Assembly (NCBI RefSeq): GCF_016767715.1
Contig: NZ_CP050145.1
Coordinates: 4,898,001-4,962,000, forward strand
Length of the DNA stretch: 64,000 nucleotides
From: Mycobacteroides chelonae
GTDB taxonomy: Bacteria > Actinomycetota > Actinomycetes > Mycobacteriales > Mycobacteriaceae
Direction of reading: 5' to 3'
Of the stretch, positions 52,198-60,747 are shown piece by piece. Position 1 is the first letter of the stretch. The number at the start of each line of letters is the position of its first letter. The position numbers and the translations under genes were made by a program. The notes beneath the pieces were generated by a model that was not told the DNA's origin, searched no databases, and saw only the letters and a program-made list of their open reading frames with translations.

Positions 52198-53490
52198 GTG
52201 GCCACACCCCGACGCCGGCGTGTGTCCCTGACGTTCCGGCGCGCCTTGGTTCTCACTCACCGCTGGATCGGCCTCATCGGTGGACTCCTCGTGGTGATCA
52301 TCAGCACCAGCGGCGCCGTACTCGTGTACCAGCCGGAGCTGGTCCGGGCACTGAACCCCGAGATCTTCCGCACCACATCCGCAGCCGAACCGGTCGGATT
52401 CGCGCGGGCGATCACCGAGGTCCAATCGCACTACCCCGAAATCCAGCTTACGAGCGCTTCTCTCAAGGACGGTGTGTATCTACTCAACGCCTCCGGCACA
52501 CATGACACATTCTTCGTCGACGCGGGCACCGGCCTCCTCAACGGCCGAATCGATCTCGGCGCGGGAGTACTGGGATTCCTGGTCAACATGCACGACTGCG
52601 GGTTCACCTGCGAGGGCTACAGCGGCTATCTGCCTATCCTGACTCAGCCTTCCCCGCTGGCGCAGCTCAACGCCTTCGCCGGAATGTCCTGGGGGTCCAC
52701 ACTACTCGCCCTGGCGGCCCTTATCCTGCTCCTCCTGGTGGTTCCCGCGCCGTACATCTGGTGGAAGGCGATTCGAAAGTTACGCAACGCCTTACGTGTG
52801 CGATGGGCCTCCGGGCGGTTCGCCCGTGATTTCGACCTGCACGCCATGATCGGCATCGTCGCCACGGCACCGTTGATCGTATGGGGGCTGACCGGAATGC
52901 AATTCGAGGCCCCCGGGCTGACCACCCTCTGGTACTCCCTCACCGGAGGGCACGCCTCCGAGCGCACGTTCACGGGAGGCCCCGGCGGCCAGAACATCAC
53001 CGTGGAACGCGCCATGGACGCCGCCGCGCGCCAGTTCCCGGGGTCCGAGGTGACCTGGATCGGGCTCCCGGATGACGACAACGCGTTCTACACCGTTGAT
53101 CTCCTGGATCCCGGCGAACCGGATTTGCGGGCGCACAGCCTCAACTACCACGGCAATCGCTCCGTCGGGGTAGACGCCCACGACGCCGGCCGCGTACAGA
53201 TTCTCCGCGACAAACCTGCCACCGCATCGAACGCCATCGCCGACGAATGGGCCGGGCCCGCCGCACATTTCGGCCTTGCCGTAAACGGCTACTGGCGCTC
53301 GATCTGGTTCGTTCTCGGCATGGCTCCACTACTGCTCGGACTCACCGGCCTGAGCACCTGGCATTGGCGGCGCCGGGCCCGTTTGCGTGCGCGGCTCAGG
53401 AACGCACCGGCTCCCGGCGCGGACGCGAAAGCACCCGCGTTGGCCACCAGAACCACGTCCCCAGTAGCCGAACGAGGGCCGGGACGATGA
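52198..53490 (+). CDS. PepSY-associated TM helix membrane protein
   Basis: 430 aa. N-terminal helix HRWIGLIGGLLVVIISTSGAV (family start), extracytoplasmic PepSY regions, a central two-helix block (ALAALILLLLVVPAPYIWW), a third His-containing helix (DLHAMIGIVATAPLIVWGLT) and a C-terminal helix ending in TWHWRRRARL. Related proteins act in iron-siderophore reduction or as protease inhibitors. GTG 52198 has a perfect GGAGGAG. The inverted GTAAGG/CCTTAC pair at about 52118-52159 upstream hints at regulation. The gene end overlaps the convergent mmpL by 95 nt. Confidence 0.85.
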   Translation: MATPRRRRVSLTFRRALVLTHRWIGLIGGLLVVIISTSGAVLVYQPELVRALNPEIFRTTSAAEPVGFARAITEVQSHYPEIQLTSASLKDGVYLLNASGTHDTFFVDAGTGLLNGRIDLGAGVLGFLVNMHDCGFTCEGYSGYLPILTQPSPLAQLNAFAGMSWGSTLLALAALILLLLVVPAPYIWWKAIRKLRNALRVRWASGRFARDFDLHAMIGIVATAPLIVWGLTGMQFEAPGLTTLWYSLTGGHASERTFTGGPGGQNITVERAMDAAARQFPGSEVTWIGLPDDDNAFYTVDLLDPGEPDLRAHSLNYHGNRSVGVDAHDAGRVQILRDKPATASNAIADEWAGPAAHFGLAVNGYWRSIWFVLGMAPLLLGLTGLSTWHWRRRARLRARLRNAPAPGADAKAPALATRTTSPVAERGPGR

Positions 53491-56218
53491 AGGAGCGCAC
53501 GATCAGCGTGTCGAGCAGCAGCCCGATGCACACGGTGGTGCCCACCTGGCCGATGGTTCGCAAATCACTGGAAAGCATCGCCAGCATCGTGAAGGCGAAC
53601 ACCAAACCCGCCGAGGTGACAACGCCTCCCGTACTTCCCAGCGCACGGATGAGTCCGGTGTTCAATCCGGCATAGGTCTCTTCTTTGAGCCGGGCGATCA
53701 GCAGCAGGTTGTAGTCCGATCCCACTGCCACCAAGATGATGAACGTCAGCGGCAGGATCAGCCAGTGCAAGGGCAGACCGACGAGATGCTGCCAAATGAG
53801 TACCGAAAGCCCGAACGCGCCCGCGAACGAGAAGGCCACCGTGCCGATGATGACGAACGGCGCCACCAGGCTTCGGGTGATGACCATCATGATCAAGAAG
53901 ATCAGCGTGAAGGCCGCGATCGCCGCGATGAGCAGATCCGATGCGGCGTACTCCTTGATGTCCTTGTTATTCGACCCCGCTCCGCCGATGTAGACCTTTG
54001 ACCCCGCCAACGAGGTTTCCTTCAGCGCCGTCGTAATGGCATCGGGGAACTCGTTGACGTGTTCAATTCCTTCCGGCCCCATGGCATTGCCCATGTGCGT
54101 GACGATGAACCGGGCCGCTTTGCCATCCGGTGACATCATCAGCGCCATACCGGTTTTGATGTCCTCATTGTCGAAGGCTTCGTGCGGTATGTAGAAGAAG
54201 TCGTCGCTACGGGACGCGTCGAAGTCGTTACCGACATTGATCATGTCGTCGAACGTCTGGTCCGTGGCGGTGGACTGCAGATTCGTCTGGCCGTAGGTGT
54301 TGACGATGAGGGCTTGTAGCGCTTCCTGATCGTTGGCGGTGAGCTTCAACAGCGAAACCATCTGCGGCAACAACTGGTCGACGACCTCAAGGGAGCCCAC
54401 CGCATCCTTGATGTCGGCGGCCAACTTGTCGATGCTGTCCAGCATGTCGAACAGCGATCGGAACGACAGGCATACGGGGATGTCGAAACAATGCGGTTCC
54501 CAATAGAAGTAGTTGCGCAGCGGCCGCATGAAGTCGTCGAGGTTCGAGACCTTCTCGTTCATGTCCTTGGTGACTTGCTGCATATCCTCCATCGTCACGA
54601 CGGTGTTGTGCATTTCATCCGCGAGCTTTTGCGTCAGGTCGATGGTCTGTCGCAAGACCGCCACCGAGTGCGCCATGATCTGGGCCTGCTTGTCGGTGTT
54701 GGCGTTCTGAGCCTTCGTGAAGGGCAGTTGCTGACCGTTCCCGCTCCCCTGAGTGGTGAACAGGTAAGGCAAAGAAGCATGTTCGAGCGCTCGTCCCATC
54801 GGCCTGGTGATGCTCTGCACCATCGCAACGCCGGGAAGCCGCACCAGGCTCTTGGAGACCCGGTCCAACGAGATGAAATCGGCCGAGTTACGCATGTCGT
54901 GATCCGATTCGACCATGAGCATCTCGGTGAACAACTTGCTCGGCGGGAAATGCCGGTCTGCCGCCGCAAAACCTTCCTTCGCGGGGGCGTCGGACGGCTG
55001 ATAGGCCCGATCGTCATAGCTCACCTGATAGGTGGGCACGAAGACCGCGCCCACGAGAACCGCTGCCGCACTTGCCACAAGGATCGGCTTGGGCCAACGC
55101 ACCACACTGGCCCCGATACGCCGATACAGATGCGCCTTGGCCTTCTGCTTGGGATCGAAGAGCCCGAACAGGCTGCCCAGATGCAGCATTGCCGGCCCGA
55201 GGGTGAGCGCTGCTGCGATGGTCAAGAGCATGCCGATGGCGACCGCCGGGCCCATCGTGTGGAAGTAGTTGAGGCGAGCGAAGCTCAGGCATAGACCAGC
55301 GCCCGCGATCGTCAGACCCGAGCCGATGATGACATGAGAAACGCCGCGGTACGCCGCATAGAACGCGTCCTCCCGGCTCAATCCCGCGTTGCGCGCTTCG
55401 TGATAGCGCCCCAGCAAGAAGATGCCGTAGTCGGTGCCCGCGCCCAGCGTCAGCGAAATGACGATATTGACGGCGAATGAGGACAGCTCGATATATCCGA
55501 AATGTCCGAGGGTCGCGACAACTCCTCTGGCGACCAGCATCTCGACCAGAACTCCGAACAACGGCACCAGCATCGTGGTGACCGACCGGTACACCATGAG
55601 CAGCATGAAGATGATGAGGAAGATCGTGACGATCGTGATGTTGTTCAGGCTCGAGTTCGCGACGCTCAACGTGTCCGAGGCCAGCGGTGCCGCACCGCTG
55701 ACATAGACCTTGAGTCCCGGTGGCGGAGTGTCCTTATCGATCAGGTCCTTGACCGCGTCAACGGACTTGTTCGCCTGCATCTGGCCGATATCGCCGGCCA
55801 GACGTAGCAATACGAACGCGGACTTGCCATCGAGACTCTGAGCCCCGGCTGCCGTGATCGGCTTTCCCCAGGTGTCCATCACGTACTGCACATGCTCGGT
55901 GTCGTTCTTGAGCCGGCGCACCAACTCGTCGTAATAGTCGTGATCAGCGGCGCCGAGTGGCCGATCGGCCTCCAGCACAAGCATGGTCAGGCTGGTGGAC
56001 GTCGACTCGTGAAACTTCTCCCCGATTTGCAGCATCGCCCGCTGCGACGGCGCGTAGTGCGGGATCATCGGACCGGCGAGCTCGGCGGCAACGTCTTCCA
56101 CGTGCGGCACGAACGTATTCGTCGTCACCGCGACAATGGCCCAGAAGACGATGATCGGCACCGCCAGGATGCGAACCATCCTGGGAACGAAGGGCCTCTT
56201 CACCCGGTGCTCGCTCAT
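53396..56218 (-). CDS. mmpL: MmpL-family RND transporter
   Basis: 940-aa inner-membrane lipid or drug exporter, second copy in the window and well aligned with the one at 23101. Signature Asp-Tyr pairs: LGAGTDYGIFLLGRYHEA and AVGSDYNLLLIARLKEE. Periplasmic Cys pair: HCFDIPVCLSFRSLFD. Twelve membrane segments. ATG 56218 overlaps the mmpS stop (ATGA). An ATG at 56236 is inside mmpS and less likely. The 3' end runs 95 nt into the PepSY gene on the opposite strand. The substrate is unknown. Confidence 0.92.
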   Translation of the reverse strand: MSEHRVKRPFVPRMVRILAVPIIVFWAIVAVTTNTFVPHVEDVAAELAGPMIPHYAPSQRAMLQIGEKFHESTSTSLTMLVLEADRPLGAADHDYYDELVRRLKNDTEHVQYVMDTWGKPITAAGAQSLDGKSAFVLLRLAGDIGQMQANKSVDAVKDLIDKDTPPPGLKVYVSGAAPLASDTLSVANSSLNNITIVTIFLIIFMLLMVYRSVTTMLVPLFGVLVEMLVARGVVATLGHFGYIELSSFAVNIVISLTLGAGTDYGIFLLGRYHEARNAGLSREDAFYAAYRGVSHVIIGSGLTIAGAGLCLSFARLNYFHTMGPAVAIGMLLTIAAALTLGPAMLHLGSLFGLFDPKQKAKAHLYRRIGASVVRWPKPILVASAAAVLVGAVFVPTYQVSYDDRAYQPSDAPAKEGFAAADRHFPPSKLFTEMLMVESDHDMRNSADFISLDRVSKSLVRLPGVAMVQSITRPMGRALEHASLPYLFTTQGSGNGQQLPFTKAQNANTDKQAQIMAHSVAVLRQTIDLTQKLADEMHNTVVTMEDMQQVTKDMNEKVSNLDDFMRPLRNYFYWEPHCFDIPVCLSFRSLFDMLDSIDKLAADIKDAVGSLEVVDQLLPQMVSLLKLTANDQEALQALIVNTYGQTNLQSTATDQTFDDMINVGNDFDASRSDDFFYIPHEAFDNEDIKTGMALMMSPDGKAARFIVTHMGNAMGPEGIEHVNEFPDAITTALKETSLAGSKVYIGGAGSNNKDIKEYAASDLLIAAIAAFTLIFLIMMVITRSLVAPFVIIGTVAFSFAGAFGLSVLIWQHLVGLPLHWLILPLTFIILVAVGSDYNLLLIARLKEETYAGLNTGLIRALGSTGGVVTSAGLVFAFTMLAMLSSDLRTIGQVGTTVCIGLLLDTLIVRSFIVPALVRLLGTWFWWPTRVLSRPRREPVRS

Positions 56219-56658
56219 GCGGACTTCACCCTGCACATGACGTTCGCGTCGGCATGGTCATCGGACATCTCGTCGCGGACAACGTCATTCACCCGTATCC
56301 GGCAACCGACCTGCCCCCCACGCACCTGTACCGAAATGCTGCCCGAAACCACGGTGAGAGTCGTCGTCTCCGTGTGTGACCACGGCAGCGCAGTCACGTC
56401 CACCTGGTGCGGATGACCATCGATATCGACATAACTCAGCATCCCGCCATTCCCGACCGTGCCGAAGACCTCGTAGGTGAGCGTCTTGGGCGTGAACTCC
56501 GGTGGCGCCTGCGGCGGATTGACGGTGAGCACCGGTCCGGGAGCGGACAGTTCGTGCACCTTCAGCATCGAGCCACCGGCCACTCCCAGCGCAATGACGG
56601 CGACGAGCGGCATCCAGGCGCGTGCCAGGAACGTCCTGCCAACCGAACGTCGGCTCAC
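56215..56658 (-). CDS. mmpS: MmpS-family MmpL accessory protein (intact)
   Basis: 147 aa. Membrane anchor (WMPLVAVIALGVAGGSMLKV) then the family beta domain: YEVFGTVGNGGMLSYVDIDG, TALPWSHTETTTLTVVSGSI, GCRIRVNDVVRDEM and MCRVKSA. GTG 56658 follows GGGAGGG and is preferred to ATG 56709. It is coupled to mmpL and is the reference for the broken mmpS at 22662. Confidence 0.9.
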   Translation of the reverse strand: MSRRSVGRTFLARAWMPLVAVIALGVAGGSMLKVHELSAPGPVLTVNPPQAPPEFTPKTLTYEVFGTVGNGGMLSYVDIDGHPHQVDVTALPWSHTETTTLTVVSGSISVQVRGGQVGCRIRVNDVVRDEMSDDHADANVMCRVKSA

Positions 56659-56792
56659 CCGACCACCCTCCCGGACCTCGCGCCGCGTGCATGTCAATGA
56701 AGCTGACATAAGTACGGTCGGAAATGCTATCAGCCAAACCTGGGAATGCGAGCGGCAACTTTCGCCGGCCCCGACAATCCGTCAGATCGGCA

Positions 56793-57263
56793 TCACGACG
56801 CGCGCGGCAGCCGCCCCTTCAGCCGCCGCATCCGCAGCACCTGCGCCGTGATGTTGATCGACGAGATCATCGGAATGACCCCGAGGAACGTCCGCTCGGA
56901 GGGGGTGGCTCCATGTAGCTGCTCCAGGCTGCCGAGCACATAGAAGCAGCCCAGGCTGAAGATGGTCGCCGGAATGGATAAGGCCCACAACGATCCGCGA
57001 TCGGCGATGGCCTGCCGTGCAAAGGTGAGCTCATCGGGCGACATCGGCTCCCGTTTGCGTACCTTCCTCAAGACCAATGGATAGCCACCGATCCGGTCCG
57101 CCAGTGGTGACGACACCTGCTTCCTCAAGCGAGTGATGTACACGAACATGCACGTCGCGAAGGTCAGCAGGGCCACAAAAGCGAGAATCGCCAGGTACCC
57201 GAAGAGGTGCCAGTTGTGCCCCAAGAAGTTCCAGTTCATCGCACCGTCCCTTTGCCCCGCCAT
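56793..57263 (-). CDS. Small membrane protein of unknown function
   Basis: 156 aa with a helix at about 17-40 (HLFGYLAILAFVALLTFATC), a basic cytoplasmic loop with RKVRKREPMSPDELTFARQA, and a second hydrophobic segment (LSIPATIFSLGCFYVLG). ATG 57263 has GGGAGA at good spacing; ATG 57239 with AAAGGGA is also plausible. The family is unknown. Its position upstream of mmpS/mmpL on the same strand, 135 nt away, could be incidental. Confidence 0.65.
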   Translation of the reverse strand: MAGQRDGAMNWNFLGHNWHLFGYLAILAFVALLTFATCMFVYITRLRKQVSSPLADRIGGYPLVLRKVRKREPMSPDELTFARQAIADRGSLWALSIPATIFSLGCFYVLGSLEQLHGATPSERTFLGVIPMISSINITAQVLRMRRLKGRLPRAS

Positions 57264-57380
57264 CGAGGAATCTCCCTGGAGATACTCGGGGTTTCTCTGA
57301 ATCAAGTCAAGGTTCCTGACACTGCCTGCGGCTCACAGGGTTCTGCCGACACCGGGTTGTAGGTGTGTTGTACTGGCGAG

Positions 57381-58385
57381 ATGGCCGAGTCTCGCGAGCT
57401 CAACGAGGTGGTGGACGCCGCGATCGAGCAGTCGCTCCTCGGTGGCCCCCGCAAGTACACCCGGTCTCAGGTGTCCGAGCTGTCCGGCGTCCCGGTCGAA
57501 CGCGCCCGCAAGCTATGGGTGGCACTGGGCTTCGCCGCAGCGGAAAGCGACGACGAGGTCGTGTTCACCGATGCCGACGTCGCCGCGATCCGCACCTTCG
57601 CCGCATTGGGAACGGCTACCGCAGCCAACGAGCAGAGCCAGGTCACCGCGGCCCGCACCCTCGGCCAGGCCATGGCGCGGCTGGCCGAATGGCAGGCAGA
57701 CCTACTGACCCGCGAGGTCGAAGATCGCATTGCCAACGATGGCGACGCGTTCACAACCGGGTCAAGCGTCGACGCGGTTACACGCACAATCTCCACACTG
57801 ACTGACTTGCAGGACTATGCCTGGCAGCGACATTTGGCTGCAGCACTCACTCGGTCGAATGAATCTGGTAGCACCACAAGACAATTGCTTGTTGGTTTCG
57901 CCGACATGGTTGGCTATACCCGCCTCTCCCGCCATCTGGACCTCGACGAACTGACCAATCTGCTCGAGACCTTCGAGACCGCACTCACCGAGGCAGTCAC
58001 CACCCACGGCGGCTGGGTGATCAAGAACGTCGGCGACGAAGTCATGTTCGCCGCCGCGAGCGCCGGGGCCGGCGCGCGCATCGCCGTTGCCATGAATGCA
58101 GCGATTATTGCAGCAGCACAGGACATTCCGGATATGCCGCAGATCCGGGTGGGCCTGGCCTACGGACAGGTGCTCGTACGCTTCGGCGATCTCTACGGCA
58201 CCGTGGTCAACGTCGCCGCACGACTGACCGGCGTGGCCCGGCCCGGAACGATCCTTCTCGACGACGCCGCCGCGGCGGCACTGGGAGACGACGACGAGTT
58301 CGTTCTCCGTCACCTGCGCGGCGTGCGCGTCAAGGGGTTCTCCCGGTTGGGTTCGCATGTCTTGCGAACCCGCAAACGCTCATAA
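57381..58385 (+). CDS. Class III adenylate/guanylate cyclase with N-terminal regulatory domain
   Basis: 334 aa. Residues 1-165 form a helical regulatory region (VVDAAIEQSLLGGPRKYTRS, AIRTFAALGTATAANEQSQV) like that of mycobacterial pH-responsive cyclases. The cyclase domain follows, with metal Asp about 175 (VGFADMVGYTRL), Lys/Asp in WVIKNVGDEVMFAA (Asp about 219), and the transition-state Asn/Arg region YGTVVNVAARLTGVAR. All key residues are present, so activity is likely. The start ATG 57381 is chosen over GTG 57363. cAMP is the likely product. Confidence 0.87.
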   Translation: MAESRELNEVVDAAIEQSLLGGPRKYTRSQVSELSGVPVERARKLWVALGFAAAESDDEVVFTDADVAAIRTFAALGTATAANEQSQVTAARTLGQAMARLAEWQADLLTREVEDRIANDGDAFTTGSSVDAVTRTISTLTDLQDYAWQRHLAAALTRSNESGSTTRQLLVGFADMVGYTRLSRHLDLDELTNLLETFETALTEAVTTHGGWVIKNVGDEVMFAAASAGAGARIAVAMNAAIIAAAQDIPDMPQIRVGLAYGQVLVRFGDLYGTVVNVAARLTGVARPGTILLDDAAAAALGDDDEFVLRHLRGVRVKGFSRLGSHVLRTRKRS

Positions 58386-58422
58386 CGACCCCATGATTTT
58401 GACGGATAGGAAAGGACATCAC

Positions 58423-58866
58423 ATGGCGCAGTACATCGAGGAAACAATCTTCGAGGCACCCCGAACGACTGTGTATGAATTGTTCGCCGACCGCGAAGGG
58501 TACAACGAATTTCTGCCCTTCACAGTCACGCTGGTCCGGCCTGGTACCACCGAACGGCAGGGTGTGGGGGCGATTCACCGAATCGGTGTAGGCCCGGTCG
58601 GCGTCAAGGAAGAGATCCTCGAACTTGTTGCCGGGGAACGCATTCAGTATCGCGTCGTCGGTGGACTGCCGGTGCGCTCGCACATCGGAACCATCACCCT
58701 CACCGACCACCCGCAGGGAACGGCCGTGCGCTATTCCATGGAGTCCACCCCACTGATTCCGGTACCCGATACCGCGATGGTGTGGGTCCTGCGTAAATCA
58801 ATGTCGAGCCTCGTCGACGGCGCACGCCGGGAAGTGGCGCGCCGGGGTGCGGCCGGGAAAGCATAG
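58423..58866 (+). CDS. SRPBCC-superfamily (polyketide cyclase/START-like) protein
   Basis: 147 aa. Typical start QYIEETIFEAPRTTVYELFA, core beta strands (IGVGPVGVKEEILELV, IGTITLTDHPQGTAVRYSME) and C-terminal helix KSMSSLVDGARREVARRGAA. Ligand-binding pocket protein for a hydrophobic molecule. ATG 58423 has AAAGGA; the frame extension to 58357 overlaps the cyclase and was rejected. It lies 37 nt after the cyclase, probably one operon. Confidence 0.83.
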   Translation: MAQYIEETIFEAPRTTVYELFADREGYNEFLPFTVTLVRPGTTERQGVGAIHRIGVGPVGVKEEILELVAGERIQYRVVGGLPVRSHIGTITLTDHPQGTAVRYSMESTPLIPVPDTAMVWVLRKSMSSLVDGARREVARRGAAGKA

Positions 58867-58886
58867 AAAACCAAGACTATTTGAGT

Positions 58887-58941
58887 CACGAACGTATTTT
58901 GAATTCCAGAGTAGAAATTCGCATTTCTGGTTCAGTTCGTG
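58887..58941 (+). ncRNA. Nested hairpin after the SRPBCC gene (possible structured RNA or terminator)
   Basis: Outer arms CACGAAC (58887-58893) and GTTCGTG (58935-58941) are perfectly complementary. Inside, CCAGA/TCTGG and AGAAAT-TCGC-ATTTCT form a tight inner stem-loop, with bulges between. It starts 21 nt after a stop codon, so it could stabilise or end the transcript. No strong T-run follows. The ncRNA label is only a placeholder for a structured element. Confidence 0.35.
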
Positions 58942-59197
58942 CGCCATTCTTAGGCATTGCTAATTAATCACATTCGCCCCCATAAACCGAGTGATCTTCA
59001 TTTATTCAGATACCTGGGCTTTTACGTGACTACCGACTCATATCGAATACCATTCCGTCACAGTTCCATCTCGCCTGAAAATACCCTCGGCCTCATCGGT
59101 ATGCGCCTTCTGACATGGCGATTAGCCGGACATCTGGGAGGCAACTGATTACCGCCGTGCGCCCGTTAGGTCACAGCCACAGTTCATATTCCGCATC

Positions 59198-59254
59198 AAC
59201 TTCATAACCAACCTGAACGTCAGCTGGACGTCAATTTTGGAGCGTTATAAAGTT
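59198..59254. promoter_or_regulatory. Inverted repeat AACTTCATAAC / GTTATAAAGTT before the repeat-protein gene
   Basis: 10 of 11 positions complementary (59198-59208 and 59244-59254), with two ACGTCA copies in the loop. It lies 55 nt upstream of the GTG at 59310; GTTATAAAG may also contribute a -10 region. Function unknown. Confidence 0.35.
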
Positions 59255-59309
59255 CAGCCATCGAATTTCACCAGCGTGATTTACACGCTCAAGCTAGGGA
59301 GTCGGGTCG

Positions 59310-59789
59310 GTGGCGATCATCATCTTTGATCGAATGGCTATTCAGGTAATTGCCAGCGCTGGTTTATGTGCGGCCGCGTTCGTATGGGCGCCATCCGCAG
59401 TCGCAGAGTCATCCGGGAGCGCGCACCACGCGGTTGAAGACGGCCCCGGAGGCTCCGGCAAGGGTGCGTTAGTCGGTGCCCCCGCCGCAGGCGCCGCGCC
59501 CGTGGCCGGGGTGCCGATACTGCCGGGCCCTGTTGCGGCACCTGTCGTACCGGCAGCGCCCATCATCCCGGCCGCACCGATTGTTCCTGCGGCGCCAGTG
59601 GTTCCGGCCGCACCGGTAGTTCCGGCCGCACCGGTAGTTCCGGCCGCACCTGCCGTGGTCCCTGCGGCCGCGCCCCTTGATGGTGCCCTGGCCGCAGGCC
59701 CCGTGGCCGGAAAGGGCGTCCCGGTCGGTTCCACGGTCCCGGGCGCGCCGACGCCGGGTGTTCCGACCCCCGCCGGTCCGCAAGGCTGA
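59310..59789 (+). CDS. Secreted Pro/Ala/Val-repeat protein
   Basis: 159 aa. Signal peptide (IQVIASAGLCAAAFVWAPSA, cleaved near AVAES), then a low-complexity region of repeated VPAAPV/IPAAPI units (about residues 75-118) and a Gly/Pro/Ala end (GVPTPAGPQG). GTG 59310 follows GGGAGTCGGG; an ATG at 59334 would shorten the signal. No enzymatic domain. It resembles Pro-Ala-rich mycobacterial surface or fibronectin-attachment-like proteins only in composition. It is followed by a strong terminator, so it is monocistronic and likely well expressed. Confidence 0.78.
   Translation: MAIIIFDRMAIQVIASAGLCAAAFVWAPSAVAESSGSAHHAVEDGPGGSGKGALVGAPAAGAAPVAGVPILPGPVAAPVVPAAPIIPAAPIVPAAPVVPAAPVVPAAPVVPAAPAVVPAAAPLDGALAAGPVAGKGVPVGSTVPGAPTPGVPTPAGPQG
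59601..59650 (+). repeat. 18-nt tandem repeat (2.8 copies) coding VPAAPV units
   Basis: Unit GTTCCGGCCGCACCGGTA repeats perfectly at 59601-59618 and 59619-59636, and partly at 59637-59650. It encodes six-residue blocks. Such repeats change copy number readily between strains. Confidence 0.85.
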
Positions 59790-59811
59790 GCGCTCGGGCT
59801 TACCAGCAATC

Positions 59812-59850
59812 GCCCGTATTCCTTTACCAGTAAGGGAATACGGGCTTTTT
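59812..59850 (+). terminator. Strong intrinsic terminator
   Basis: 16-nt arms GCCCGTATTCCTTTAC (59812-59827) and GTAAGGGAATACGGGC (59830-59845), one G-T mismatch and a 2-nt loop, followed by TTTTT (59846-59850). Unusually clear for a mycobacterium. It ends the repeat-protein transcript and, read in reverse, may also serve the convergent transpeptidase gene. Confidence 0.85.
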
Positions 59851-59931
59851 CATGTCGTGAGGAAGGCGGCGCCAAGGTCATCGCGCGCACTACATCGGTT
59901 GTACTGCGGCAGATTCCACAAGAGCAAGCTG

Positions 59932-60747
59932 CTACTCCTGCACGACCACCGGATCGCCGACATTGACATTGTCGAAGTACCACTCGGCGGCCGCCGGGCT
60001 CAGGCTGATGCAGCCGTGGCTGACATTCTCGTAGCCCATTGCCGGTACGGCCCACGGAGCCGCGTGCACGAACAGACCGCGACTGGTAAAGCGGACGGCG
60101 TACTCCACATCGATCTTGTAGCCATCGGCGGCGGTGACCGGGATTCCGACACTACTGGAATCCATCAGCACGGAGCGCTCCTTTCCCAGGACCGCGTAGG
60201 TGCCGATGGGCGTCGGATACTCCGGGCGGCCCATTGAAGCCGGGAACACCCCTTCTTCCCCCAGGCGCGGAAGATGATGCGGCGCAGGCAATCCTGATAT
60301 CCCGTCCGATGGCCTTCTCCACACTCCCTCATAGGACACGGTGAACGTGTGCCGAGAGATACTGGCGATACCGATAAGGGCAGGGCCTGTCGAGATCTCC
60401 GCAGGCCTACCGCCCACCATGAGCTTCACGGTGCTGTGCGACGGCCAGAAACGATCGGGGATCCATTGCACGACATTGCTATCGAGCCATTCGTACTTTC
60501 CCGTCATGGCCGGCGTCGATGTGATACTCAGACTTCGCTCGGCTGCCGGGCGATCGGCAATCGGACCATTGAAGGTCACCACCACGGGGTGCGCGATGCC
60601 TACTGCCTTATCCGGCGCGGGCGCGATCGACCTGATATCCCATTCGAGCGGCCGGCTGACAGCTGTGGTGTCAACACCATCCGGGTGCCCAGCCAGTGTC
60701 GCGCCGACGACGGACACCGCTACAACAATGTGAAGAATTGCCCTCAT
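59932..60747 (-). CDS. L,D-transpeptidase (YkuD domain) with Ig-like domain
   Basis: 271-aa exported peptidoglycan cross-linking enzyme. N-terminal membrane/signal segment (ILHIVVAVSVVGATLAG), Ig-like domain (VVVTFNGPIADRPAAERSLS) as in mycobacterial Ldt proteins, and the YkuD domain, with active site MGYENVSHGCISLSP (Cys about 246, His two residues before). ATG 60747 has GAGGGG; an ATG at 60780 was not used. Forms 3-3 cross-links and attaches proteins; family members are beta-lactam targets. Confidence 0.88.
   Translation of the reverse strand: MRAILHIVVAVSVVGATLAGHPDGVDTTAVSRPLEWDIRSIAPAPDKAVGIAHPVVVTFNGPIADRPAAERSLSITSTPAMTGKYEWLDSNVVQWIPDRFWPSHSTVKLMVGGRPAEISTGPALIGIASISRHTFTVSYEGVWRRPSDGISGLPAPHHLPRLGEEGVFPASMGRPEYPTPIGTYAVLGKERSVLMDSSSVGIPVTAADGYKIDVEYAVRFTSRGLFVHAAPWAVPAMGYENVSHGCISLSPAAAEWYFDNVNVGDPVVVQE

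Larger units (their letters stand above)
58867..59309. other. 443-nt AT-rich spacer without a supported gene
   Basis: Clearly more AT-rich than the rest of the window. It holds the hairpin at 58887-58941 and the inverted repeat at 59198-59254. One 63-codon frame (58957-59148) has no ribosome site, no recognisable motif and odd codon use, so I do not call it. It may be a regulatory leader or a remnant. Confidence 0.6.

Noticed and set aside
58957..59148. 63-codon small protein gene
   Set aside because: No ribosome site, AT-rich unusual codons, no motif.
59601..59650. CRISPR array
   Set aside because: The repeats are direct in-frame 18-nt units without spacers, coding for VPAAPV.
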